A DNA stretch of 22,945 bases, from NCBI GenBank assembly GCA_014904985.1, contig MU129170.1, positions 50,373 to 73,317 of the forward strand, written 5' to 3'. Made by a program: the position numbers and the translations under genes. Shown piece after piece: positions 10,500 through 20,097 of this stretch; the first letter of the stretch is position 1; each line of letters starts with the position of its first letter. The notes beneath the pieces are model-generated. The model was not told the DNA's origin. It made no database searches and worked only from the letters and a program-made list of their open reading frames with translations. The DNA is from Hydnum rufescens UP504. Lineage: Eukaryota > Basidiomycota > Agaricomycetes > Cantharellales > Hydnaceae.

Positions 10500-12767
10500 T
10501 TTTGAGGAGGCAACGCGCTCTGTTGCATTGAATCTTCATGCCATGCTTACCAACTGCTGCCTGATGATGACTGCACTTAGCACTCGCACCATGTTCACTT
10601 CTGTTTTTTTTCAAGCAACAAGAACGCAAGTTGATGGTCCAGGGAACTCGCTCTGTTGCATTCCCTACCCTCACTCTACTTGCTTAAGAATGACCAGTAA
10701 GAGAACTTGAGGATCTGGGCTCAACAATCCAAAATCTTATGATGTTCAACACCTAGGTGCGTTCTTGGCTCTGGCACAATCAACATGACAAGAGTTGACT
10801 GTCTGGGACACAGTTTCTTGTGTCTCCGCTTTTGCTCTATCTCAAGTAACAAGATCACGAGTTGGGCATCCAAGGAACTTGCTCTGTTGCATTCCCTGCA
10901 CTCACTCCACTCGCTTAACCATGACAAGTGAGCACACTTACAAGAAATCCAGGTCCAATGACAATGTTCAATGCCTATTTGAGTCCACACCATGCCCATT
11001 ATGTTCTTTGCACCAACCGGTATCGTATCAGACTCTGATGATGGTATCTCCCATGGCTGTCCCTATCTACGAGGGTTTTGCAACTTGGTGACATTGGATG
11101 GCCTTTTTCTCAGTTGCGCCGATGGATTGTGGTTCTGCAGGGATGGTGGGATGCATCGAAGTAGAAGAGGCCTTTTTGGACATCAATGTGAAGAAAGGTT
11201 GCGACAGCATTGGCCAGTATCTTACGTTGCTACCTACACCTTCCCATTTATGAGCTTTGCACCAACCAGTATTGAATTGGACTCCAATGATGATGTTGCC
11301 CATGGCCATCCCAATCTATGAGGGTTTCACAGCTTGGTGATGTTGGATGGCCTTTTTCTCAGTCGCGCCGATGGACTGCAGTTCTGCAAGGACAGTAGGA
11401 CGCATCGAAGTAGAAGAGGCCTTTTTGGACGTCGACACGAAGAAAGGTTGTGACAGCATCGGCCAGTATCTTATGCTACACCTTCCCTATTTACAAACTT
11501 GGCCTCAACTGGTATCGTATTGGGGTCCAATGACTCACCCCCTCTATTTACGAACTTTGCCCCAGTGGGGATCGTGCTAGACTCTGATGATGATGCCCCA
11601 CACCTTCCCTATTTATGAACTTTGCCTCGACTGGAGAGTTAATTGTCTGGGGCACAGTTTCTTGTGTCTCCGTGCTTTTACTCTGTCTCAAGTAACAAGA
11701 ACAGGAGTTGGGCATCCAGGGAACTCGCTTTGTTGGGTTCCCTACACTCACTCCGCTTGCTTAAGAGTGGCCTGTGAGAACACTTATGAGACCCAGAAGA
11801 CCCGGTTCTAACGACGATTTCGATGCCTATTTGAGCCCACAGAGTGTGGAGATTTTGCACTGATTGGTGTCGTGGTGAACTCCAATGATGGAGTCACCCA
11901 TGCTATCCCTATTTACAAACTTTACACTGATGGATATTGATCTGGACTTGTGCCCACACCATCCTTATGTATGACAGCTTTGCATGCACTAGTGCCATTC
12001 TGACTCTGCTGATGGTGTCACCCTCACCCTCACTATCTCTATCTATGAAGGTATTCCACGGCTCGATATATGTTTTGGCTCTGCCAGTGGAACAATGACC
12101 TTCAAGTGAGAGGAGAGTGTCGAGCTGGGACTCGAAATGTGTAATCTAGAAGGGTGACTTTTTCCCCTCATTCTCACTATCTCACAAGCACCCCTTTCCT
12201 CTGCATGGCTACTTACCTGTGATGTGAAAAATAATTGTAACAGCTCAACTGTTCATTATGTATCCATCTTTACTTCAACATACGCCTAATGAATTACTTG
12301 TTTAGACTGACATGTTGGTGTTGAGTTGTTTTTGCTTCCATAGTTGGCAGTTTCCTCACTGAACCGCAACCACACCATGACCAGCTGGCTTTGAGACAGC
12401 AAATGCATGCTGTTGTGTTTGTTTTTCATACCTGTTTGGAGAGGGCTTTTCAGTTGGCCTGCATTGCATTCTCAAATCTGCTTTCTTAATAAGCAGGGAG
12501 TTGATCACCTAGGAACATGCTCCAGTGTGTTCTCAGCTTTTACTCCATTACAAGTACAAGGGACAAAACAAGAGTTGATTGTCTGGGGCACACTTCTGCA
12601 TTGCTCACTTTCACTCTATCTCAAGCACCAGGACTACGAGTTGATTGTCTGGAACATACTTTTTTGTGTTCTTTGCTTTCACTCCCCCTCAAGTAATAAG
12701 AACACGGGTTGATTGTTCAGGGAACTCGCTTAGTCGACCTCCCTACCCTCACTCTGTTCTCCTAAGC
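10500..12767 (+). repeat. Duplicated 5' leader modules upstream of the next gene
   Basis: No intact gene. The region holds repeated pieces of the sequence directly upstream of, and including, the start of the gene at 12768. A 66-74 bp module (GAGTTGATTGTCTGGGGCAC ... CTCAAGTAACAAGAAC) recurs at about 10794, 10860, 11635, 11703, 12498, 12572, 12638 and 12706. A second module (GGGAACTCGCT..GTTGCATTCCCTACC, CTCACTC..CTTGCTTAA) occurs near 10645, 10873, 11720 and 12720. After it come N-terminal-like codons at 10689, 10919 and about 11768, matching the real start (THTYKK / ENTYET versus LKTYKK). These look like serial duplications of promoter, leader and first codons that have since diverged. Confidence 0.65.
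11065..11562. repeat. Tandem duplication, period exactly 249 bp
   Basis: Copy 1 is 11065-11313, copy 2 starts at 11314. Landmarks keep a constant 249-bp offset: ATCTAC/ATCTAT (11065/11314), GCCTTTTTCTCAG (11101/11350) and GTAGAAGAGG (11161/11410). The 3' part of copy 2 (after about 11475) is more diverged and has indels. A shorter module, CTTTGCACCAACCGGTATCG to GACTCTGATGATG, precedes copy 1 and recurs near 11257, 11505 and 11545. Confidence 0.85.
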
Positions 12768-14976
12768 ATGGGAAACTTGAAAACTTACAAGAAACCTAGA
12801 GGCCCTGGGTCCAATAAATCTCAACACACAGCCAACTTGTCAGAGCAGCTGCCCCTTCCACCCTGTGTTAACTGTGCCATTGTCGAGCTAGAACTAAGGT
12901 CTCACCCTCGCCAAGCTGCCTTCAAGGAGCGTACTGGCCCCCCTCGTGGCACAAAGCGTCTAGATGAAGTTACACAACAAGGCACGAAAAGCCAAGCTTC
13001 TTGTCATCCTTCACCTCTGGTCCCTATTCCACTATCGTCTCGTGCTTCCAGTCCCCCACCACCCATGTTTTCTCGCGCTCTCACACAAACTAAATCACCC
13101 TCCCCAATTGTTGCAACATCTTCATCCCCAGCTCGTTTTCCCATGGTCAATGATGGAGCTCTAGAGGATGAAATAAATGCCCCTGAGCATCCATTGTTTT
13201 TGTTGGACAATGGGTACGAGTCCGACAGCAATGATCCTGTGGCAGATCAAGACTATGCAGATGATCTTGTCAATGCATCTGTGGCAGATCAAGAGGACGT
13301 CAATAATCTCATTAATGGTGATAATGATGATGATGACAATGATCTGGACAAGGAGGTTGTGTCCTCCATGATGACAGGGGGTCGCTTTACCCAGGAACAA
13401 GTGCTAGAGGTCAAGGGTCTTGCCAATGACCTGATGGCAGGTCTTAGGCATTGCGTGAAGGCCTGGGAACGTCCTCTTGATGCTGTGATGCGGATTGTGA
13501 ATTTGGTCATTGCCACTAAGGAGCAGCGGGCTGGTGGCAATGCATGGAATGCATACCAGAATGCATTTCCTGAAGATCCTGAGAAGGCAACTCGTAAGTA
13601 ATACGTTATCTCTCTTCACTCCAGACGTCTTTCTAACATTCATGGCCTTTCCAGGACCATGTCATGAATATGTGGCAGAGGTGATCAAGCCGACGTATCT
13701 TGCCCTCATTTCCGAACATGGGGGGTCGCAATCCAAGGCATGGAAACGAAAGGCAAAGGAGCTGGTAGCAGAGCACACGAAATGCAAAGTCGTGACTGCC
13801 CAGAAGATCTCATTGAATGCAGCTGAGTTAGGGAGCCAGATGAAGAGCCTGAACAAGAGATGGTCTGACGATGTTAAATGGGGTGCCAAGCTCAATATGC
13901 ACATTATGTACATCATCATATCTGGGAATCCCAACGTTGCTGCATCCAAACATAACACAATGGTGTGTGGGACGAGTGCCATGCAAAAATGGTGTAAAGC
14001 GGAATTACCAGTCCAAACATTGCTTCTACCGAAAATTCATTCATACATCATTGCCACAGAGGGGCTAACGGGAATATGGCCAACACAAGCCCCAAAGCAG
14101 ATGCCCCCTGACATGCATGCCAAGTGGACCACATGTACAGCTGAGCTCACATGGCTTTTTGAGGAATGTAGCAGAGCAACTGTTGGATCAAAGTTTCCTT
14201 GGGGCACGATCCCTGCATTCCTTATACGACATCACCTATGGATCAAAAACTGGCCTGCGACCCAAGAGTTTCCTGATATGCTTGGATTTACTGTCTCTTC
14301 TGTATGAATGGAGCACTGGACCAACCTGTGGAACCGACTGTTCACTGCGGATGATAACAAATGTCTCACTGTGAAACGGCTTGAACCACCAGAAGATCAG
14401 GCTCTACAGCCGACAATGGTGCTTGTCCATAATAGTGATGACTTGACATTATGTGTCACAGATTGGGAGGGCAAGGTTGCTAAGAAGAAACCATCAGCTA
14501 AAGATGGGTCTGTTCCATCTGAGCAAGGTGGAACTTCAGGGGATCCAAATCCAGATGATGGGGCTGATGGGACTACTAGGCCAAACCCCAAGAGGAGGAG
14601 GAAAAATGAGGTTGCAGATGGGAGTGGAACTAGAAGGGGGGCAAAGAGGAAGGTGGTCTCAAATCTGATCATAGAAGATGAAGATGAGGGCCCTCAGGCC
14701 ACGTCCACTCACTCAATAGGCCCAGCATTGTCATCTACCTCTACTCCACCATCCCCATTGCCCATGTTTGGAGTTGGCACTATGGGCCCCCCAATGGCTG
14801 ATGTTGACGTGACCTCAGTGGCATCGTCCATGTATCATTCAACCTTCCAATTTATGCCTATGGACATAAATGACTTTCCAACGTCCAATGTTGACATTGA
14901 TTTCTCACAGTTCCCAGGCCTGGATATTTTCGAGAATCAGGATCTACTACTGGGCACTCCTGCTGGGCTCTTATGA
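12768..14976 (+). pseudogene. Two-exon gene for an unknown, probably nuclear protein, with one in-frame TGA
   Basis: Start ATG 12768-12770 (MGNLKTYKKPRGPGSNK). Exon 1 to 13593; intron 13594-13654 (GTAAGT, CTAAC, TTTCCAG; 61 nt), phase 1; exon 2 13655-14976. Read through, it is about 715 codons. Order of features: Ser/Pro-rich N-terminus, acidic stretch (NGDNDDDDNDLDKEVV), a probably folded central region (VLEVKGLANDLMAGLRHCVK; then after the intron CHEYVAEVIKPTYLALISEH, WGAKLNMHIMYIIISGNPNV, HNTMVCGTSAMQKW), then a basic cluster (NPKRRRKNE, RRGAKRK) like a nuclear-localisation signal, and a Ser/Pro/Met-rich C-terminus. One TGA at 14305-14307 interrupts an otherwise continuous frame between exon-2 halves; CGA is the likely original. 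It could be a pseudogene, a truncated gene with a second ORF starting at 14308, or a sequencing difference. I do not recognise the family. Its leader is duplicated upstream. Confidence 0.65.
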
Positions 14977-15080
14977 GCATGTTGCTCTCATCCAGTCCAC
15001 CCTTAATTTCCTTTTTGTTTAATTTCGTTCCATAGATTTTGTTTGGTAGATTTTGTTAAGTACATGATTAGAGCAACCTT

Positions 15081-15086
15081 AATAAA
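15081..15086 (+). terminator. Candidate polyadenylation signal AATAAA
   Basis: AATAAA lies about 105 nt after the stop of the gene ending at 14976, in AT-rich sequence after T-rich blocks (TTTTTGTTTAATTT). Position and context fit a 3'-end processing signal, although fungal signals are loose. Confidence 0.4.
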
Positions 15087-15212
15087 TAATCATTTTTAAC
15101 TATGGCCTTATAATCGACACTATAATTTAGAGATAAGGTATCGCTCTATGTAATATTGATTTTGGACAAATCACTAAGGTCAAATTTGATGATTGTCAAT
15201 TGACATCAAAGA

Positions 15213-15561
15213 AAATTAGCCCTCGTTAGGCCAGCAAAATGACCTCAAATGGTACTCCTTTTGAGGTCAGCCCAAGTGGCTGACCGAGGTGGTCGAGTCT
15301 GTGAATGCATGGAGTTGGTACACATGCAGCTGGTTCCAGAGTAAAGAGTCAGTTGTGTCCTGGGTTGGTTTATTCCAGATGAATCCAACGGGGGCACTTA
15401 GGTACCATGTGACTGCAGGCAGGTCCTCCAGATGTTCATACAGGGGGTGTGGGCTAGTGAATAGTTGGTGCACCACTGTATAATTGGCATAGGCTAGAAG
15501 CACTGCTATTATCCATGTGACCTGTAAGTAATGGGCATGCAGGGCCTCGCCGCAGTACCAG
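15213..15561. other. Unidentified block with a 10-bp hairpin, abutting a truncated retrotransposon
   Basis: The block begins AATTAGCCCTCGTTAGGCC, close to the sequence at 46-65, and then has inverted repeat TGACCTCAAA (15240-15249) / TTTGAGGTCA (15260-15269). The copia-type frame becomes recognisable only at about 15562 (MLHYSRLP); sequence upstream in that frame (RASPQYQS) is not integrase-like. So either this block interrupts the element or the element was truncated here. A 99-codon minus frame (15566-15267) is Trp/His-rich and unrecognised. Confidence 0.4.
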
Positions 15562-17789
15562 TCCATGCTCCATTATTCCAGACTCCCAAAGGCCCTATGG
15601 GGACATGCTGTTCAACATGCTGTCCATATTCATAATATCACTCCATCCAGAGCCCTACCTGGGAATATTACCCCCCATGAGGTGTATTTTGGTCAAAAGC
15701 CAAACCTATCCCTCCTCCATGTCTTTGGCTGTAAAGCCCATGTCCAAGTCCCTGAAAAATATTGCAATAAACTAGATGCCCACAGTATTGAGTACATATA
15801 CCTTGGTTATTCTGAGACCAAAAAGGCCTACCAAGTTTATGATCACACATCTAAACAGTTCTATGAGTCACACAATGTTATTTTTGATGAGGGTACAGGC
15901 TCAATGGAACATGTTGAAATCAAGGTTGGTTCACCAGTTGAGGGGGGGAACACAGATATATGAGAAGAAAGTCAGTTAACTCCTATGAGCAATAAAATGG
16001 AAATGACAAGTCCCAGCACACCTGAGAGTGCCCCTATGCCTACAGAATCATCATCTCATCTGAAAATCACTCAACTGCCACCTCATAACTCAACAATGCC
16101 TCATCATTCAGGCTGGAATGTTATTAGACCAATGCATGATGATGAGAATCTAAAACTCTCACTTACCTTGTACACTTGCTCCAAATCATCTGGAGTCCCA
16201 GCTAATCCAGTGGGTGATGAACACATGAAGTTTGCTGTTCCACATGAGCCCTCAAGCTATAAGGAGGCTATGGCCTTGCCTGAAGCCCCACAGTGGTTAG
16301 AAGCTTGCCTATATGAAATGGATGCTCTTGCAAAAACTGGCTCCTTTAAATGGGTCAAAAGACCACCTCCAGAATGCCAAGTTGTTGGAAGTCATTGGGT
16401 ATTCAAGGTCAAGTGCATCTAGTGGTGACATCAAAAAGTTTTGAGCCTGAGTTGTAGCCAAGGGCTACACAGAAGTGTCTGGAGTTGATTTCTTCAAGAC
16501 ATATACACCAACAATCTGGAAGCAATCATTCCCTACAATTCTTGCACTCACTGCAAAACTTGATCTGGAACTCATCCATTTTGACATTAAATCTGCTTTT
16601 CTCAACCTGATCTTAAAGGAGACTATCTATATGGAACCCCCACCTGGTTTTACTCCACTGGAACCTGGACAGGTCTGGCAACTCCTGAGGAGTCTCTATG
16701 GTCTAAAGCAAGCAGCACATGAGTGGTATATGGAAATGAAGATGGAGTTTTCCAAAATAGGCTGGATCAGGATGGATGCCAACTACACCATGTCTACTCA
16801 GCATGATAAACATGGAACAGCCATCCTTGGCACTCATGTGGATGACATTCTACTAGCCACTCCTAAACTATCACTTACTCACCAGAAGGATGATCTCCTA
16901 GGCACTTTTAACATGCACTATATGGGGGACCTCCACTGGTACACTGGGATTGAGATTGTACATGACCATACTCAGTGCACTATTATGATCTTGCAAGAGC
17001 TTTACACTCATGACATTCTCAAACAGTTCAAAATGGCTGAGGCTTGCCCAACAGCTACCCCTATGGCCACTAAGCTCAAGCTGGAAAAGCTGGAGTCACC
17101 TATGGTGGAGGTCCAAAATTACCAGTCTATGCTCAGCTCTGTAATGTACACAATGACAGGAACTTGCCCAGACCTAGCCTTTTCCATTGGATACCTCAGT
17201 CAGCATGCAGCAACCCCCAGAGATGAGCACCTCACTGCTCTCAAATGTGTCTACCAATATCTAGCCAAAACCAAGGCTGCAAGCCTTACTTTTGATGGCT
17301 CAAAGTCAGACATCTTGCACAGCTATACAGACTTGGACTGGGCAGGTGATCCAGTAGACTGTAAACCAATTATGGGCATCCTCTGGATTCTGCAGTGCCC
17401 CAATTGGGTGGAGTTCATGGAAACAATCTAGCATTGTACTATCTAGTATGGAAGGCAAGTATGTTGCAATGACAAAAGGGACTTGCAATGCACTCTGGTA
17501 CCAGAACCTCCTCAACAATCTTGATCACCCAATGCATAATCCTACCCTGATTTTTGTGGACAACCAATTGGCAATAGCCATTTCACAGAACAAGAGGTTT
17601 TTAGATCAGACAAAGCACTTGGAGGTCAGGCATCATTTTGTGCAGGAGAAGCTTGAGGACAGGTCCATTGCCCTCAAGTATATCCCAACAGATGAGCAAT
17701 TTGCCAACATGCTTACTAAGCCACTGGCAAAGAACCAACTGTACAAACTGGGTGATGGAATGGGACTCAGTGGGCTCCATTCTCCTTGA
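15562..17789 (+). mobile_element. Truncated, broken Ty1/copia retrotransposon (integrase C-terminus, RT, RNase H)
   Basis: From the left: the C-terminal part of the integrase region (MLHYSRLPKALWGHAV, HVFGCKAHVQVPEK, IYLGYSETKKAYQVYD); a linker to about 16422; reverse transcriptase (VVAKGYTEVSGVDFF, HFDIKSAFLN, WQLLRSLYGLKQAAHEW, catalytic box HVDDILL in place of the usual YVDD); and RNase H (HSYTDLDWAGDP, SSMEGKYVAMTKG, DNQLAIAISQN, TKHLEVRHHFVQEKL), ending MLTKPLAKNQLYKLG and TGA at 17787-17789. Gag, protease and the integrase catalytic core are absent. Damage: frame change near 16410-16440, TGA at 16442-16444 and 16448-16450 where the family has Arg, and a frameshift between about 17385 and 17415. 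The element cannot encode a working polyprotein. Confidence 0.9.
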
Positions 17790-18180
17790 GTGGGTGTGTC
17801 AGTATTCAAGGATAACATGACCCAATTATGTAATTATTCCCTTTAAGGAATTTCCTTTTTCATTCATTATCTTCCCCTTCTGAGCTATACAGCTTCAGTG
17901 GAATTCCCCAAGGCTTCCCTCAGCTCTCTTACATGAGACTGAGGTAAGCCCATATCCATCATTACACTATCCTTAATGTTCAGACTCTTACTATTGTATA
18001 TAGATCTCCCTTAGGTACTATTTACAATATAGCTCTCTTACACAAGACTGAGATCTCCCTTAGCCTTCAATAATTGATGGCATGTGAGCACTATGGAATA
18101 ATTGCCAGAGGGTAGTGCAAGGGCAGCATCTAAAGCACAGTAAGGCAAGTAACACTTGGTGTGAAACCCAATGGGTGCAT
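17788..18180 (+). repeat. Polypurine tract and start of the 3' LTR
   Basis: GAGTGGG at 17788-17794, overlapping the RNase H stop codon, fits a polypurine tract; TGTGTCAGTATTCAAGG from 17795 would be the LTR 5' end (LTRs begin TG). Inside are two copies of AGCTCTCTTACA..AGACTGAG (17922 and 18031) and two of AGATCTCCCTTAG (18002 and 18051), with a TATATAGATC box nearby. No 5' LTR is in the window, so the right end is uncertain and the coordinate given is only approximate. Confidence 0.5.
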
Positions 18181-18640
18181 CTGGTATCCTATTTTTACCT
18201 TATCATATTTGTAACCTTGGATGAACTTCCAGTATCATTGTGATTGTGTGGATCTGGAGGCACCTGATGACAGATGGGTTTGTGCTGGCCATGATGAGGA
18301 TCAGCAGCCAAATAAGCAACAAAGGGTATAGAAGCATGACCTCAGTTATTGCTTGATTACCAATGTATTATGGTTTAAGCCTATCCAGAAGCTTCATAAA
18401 ACATTTCTAGATGCTCACAGGAACTCCCTAAAATGAGGTCAAAAAAAGTACTTAGTACCCGGGATTTACAGAGATGCTGAGCAGCTGCCCCAGGCTGCAG
18501 CCGCAGAACCAGATGGACATTATATAATATATGGTCCCCCATAAAAATACAATATAAATATATATTATGATATTAGGTAATATCCACTTGATATTCAGAT
18601 TCATGTTCTCGCAGGTCTGCTGTACAAGGGCGCTTGTTCA
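18181..18640. other. Unassigned stretch, strongly AT-rich at 18516-18600
   Basis: No coding frame of note. GAGCAGCTGC..CAGGCTGCAGCCGCAG at about 18479-18506 is GC-rich. It is followed by a run of TATA-like sequence (ATTATATAATATATGG, AATATAAATATATATTATG). This could be the tail of the LTR element or the promoter side of the exon-intron array; I cannot tell which. Confidence 0.3.
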
Positions 18641-18712
18641 GTGCCAGCAATTGCCAGCTTTGAGTTGTGTCATCCTCAAATGCAACTCCCCACAGTGAAC
18701 CAAGGAAAAAGG

Positions 18713-18744
18713 GACCACACACCTGCTACGGTGGGTGTGTGGTC
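18713..18744. repeat. Exonic hairpin, unit 1
   Basis: Arms GACCACACACC (18713-18723) and GGTGTGTGGTC (18734-18744), 11 bp perfect, 8 bp before the donor of intron 1. It encodes DHTPATVGVW in the phase-1 frame. Confidence 0.85.
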
Positions 18745-18752
18745 AAATAAAG

Positions 18753-18848
18753 GTAAGTCTTCCCCCCCTGTAGATACAGCCGCGCAAAAAGAGCAGCTTT
18801 TGCTGCTCTTTTTGTGCTATTTACTAACATATTTTTCTCAAATTCCAG
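18753..18848 (+). other. Intron 1 of the array with hairpin
   Basis: Donor GTAAGT, branch ACTAAC at 18823-18828, acceptor TTCCAG; 96 nt. Hairpin arms 18782-18797 and 18802-18817 (GCGCAAAAAGAGCAGC and its complement with one G-T pair), loop TTTT. This is the most diverged intron, yet it keeps the same stem with an A-T pair where the others have G-C. Confidence 0.75.
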
Positions 18849-18933
18849 GTGTTCTGACACTGAACTGGGTGCCATGTGAACCCCCGTACGAAAAACCAGG
18901 CACAAGCCCTTATGGACCCCACCATCCAAAAAG

Positions 18934-19041
18934 GTATGTTTTTTTTAAATCTAAGTTTCTATGCATATAAGTGACGCAAAAAGGGCAGCCCAAGCAGCCC
19001 TTTTTGCGTCACTTCTCTAACAAATATTTCTTCTATTCTAG
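18934..19041 (+). other. Intron 2 of the array with hairpin
   Basis: Donor GTATGT, branch CTAAC 19017-19021, acceptor TATTCTAG; 108 nt. Perfect 18-bp stem 18969-18986 / 18997-19014 (AAGTGACGCAAAAAGGGC). The inner loop segment can pair further, with an A-A mismatch. Confidence 0.8.
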
Positions 19042-19206
19042 ATCATGCTACTGACATCACCTGAGCCCGAATGCACCACCACCCGAACCCCCTGCACCCA
19101 CCTCTCAACACTGAACCAAACCCCATACAACCCCCATATGACAAACCAGGCACAAGCCCGTATGGACCCCGCCATCCACATGAATGACAAAACGTGGTAC
19201 TAAAAG

Positions 19207-19308
19207 GTATGTTTTTTTAATCTAATTTTCTATGCATAGGTGACGCAAAAAGGGCTGCCCAAGCTGCCCTTTTTGTGTCACTTCTAACATATATTTCTTC
19301 TATTCTAG
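19207..19308 (+). other. Intron 3 of the array with hairpin
   Basis: Donor GTATGT, branch CTAAC 19284-19288, acceptor TATTCTAG; 102 nt. Stem 19240-19255 / 19266-19281 with one G-T pair. The inner pair that is A-A in intron 2 is T-T here. Confidence 0.8.
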
Positions 19309-19463
19309 ATCGCACGACTGACATCACCCAAGCCCGAATGCACCACCACCCAAACCCCCTGCACCTGTGTCTCAACACCAAACCAAACCCCATACAACCC
19401 CCGTATGACAAACTGGGCATGAGCCTGTATGGACCCTGCCATCCACATGAACGACAAAATGTG

Positions 19464-19497
19464 GTACCACACACCTGCTGGAGTGGGTGTGTGGTAC
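19464..19497. repeat. Exonic hairpin, unit before intron 4
   Basis: Arms GTACCACACACC (19464-19475) and GGTGTGTGGTAC (19486-19497), 12 bp perfect, flanked by direct repeats GTGGTAC at 19461 and 19491. The unit before intron 3 lacks exactly these 30 bp. Confidence 0.85.
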
Positions 19498-19503
19498 TAA
19501 AAG

Positions 19504-19605
19504 GTATGTTTTTTTAATCTAATTTTCTATGCGTAGGTGATGCAAAAAGGGCAGCCCAAGCTGCCCTTTTTGTGTCACTTCTAACATATATTTCTTCTAT
19601 TCTAG
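19504..19605 (+). other. Intron 4 of the array with hairpin
   Basis: Donor GTATGT, branch CTAAC 19581-19585, acceptor TATTCTAG; 102 nt. Stem of 19 bp, 19537-19555 / 19560-19578, loop CCAA, two G-T pairs. The inner pair is a proper A-T. Confidence 0.8.
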
Positions 19606-19760
19606 ATCGCGCAACTGACATCACCCAAGCCCGAATGCACCACCACCTGAACCCCCTGCACCCGCATCTTGACACCGAACCAAACCCCATACAACCCCCA
19701 TATGACAAACTGGGCACGAGCCCATATGGACCCCGCTGTCCACATGAACGACAAAACACA

Positions 19761-19793
19761 GTACCACACCCCGCTGGAGCAGGTGTGTGGTAC
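19761..19793. repeat. Exonic hairpin, unit before intron 5
   Basis: Arms 19761-19772 and 19782-19793, one mismatch (CACCCC against GGTGTG). The unit is one base shorter here, which breaks the phase-1 frame. Confidence 0.8.
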
Positions 19794-19799
19794 TAAAAG

Positions 19800-19903
19800 G
19801 TATGTTTTTATTATTATCTAATTTTCTATGCATAAGTGGCGCAAAAAGGGCAGCACAAGCTGCCCTTTTGCATCACTTCTAATATATATTTGTCCTGTTC
19901 TAG
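19800..19903 (+). other. Intron 5 of the array with hairpin
   Basis: Donor GTATGT, branch CTAAT 19879-19883, acceptor TGTTCTAG; 104 nt. Stem about 20 bp, 19834-19854 / 19859-19878, loop ACAA, one bulged A, one G-T pair and one C-A mismatch. Confidence 0.75.
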
Positions 19904-20060
19904 ATTGTGCGACACACATCACCCAAGCCTGAATGCACCACGACCAAACCCTCGCACCCACGTATTGACACTGAACCAAACCCCATACACCCCCTGTATG
20001 ACAAACTGGGCACTGAGCCTGTATGGACCCCGCTGTCCACATGAACAACAAAACACAGTG

Positions 20061-20088
20061 CCACACACCTGCTCCAGCAGGTGTGTGG
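20061..20088. repeat. Exonic hairpin, unit before intron 6
   Basis: Perfect 13-bp arms CCACACACCTGCT (20061-20073) and AGCAGGTGTGTGG (20076-20088), 2-nt loop. This is the most complete copy of the exonic hairpin. Confidence 0.85.
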
Positions 20089-20097
20089 TACTAAAAG

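Noticed and set aside
10239..10528. Three overlapping minus-strand open frames of SLEFGVW repeats
   Set aside because: They are translations of the 7-bp satellite, open in every frame because the unit lacks stops.
15278..15345. Possible tRNA-derived SINE promoter boxes (GACCGAGGTGG and GGTTCCAGAG)
   Set aside because: Both boxes match poorly and no cloverleaf can be drawn.
16475..17431. Copia reverse transcriptase as an active gene
   Set aside because: It has no start or upstream domains, the preceding segment has two stops and a frame change, and the RNase H part lies in another frame.
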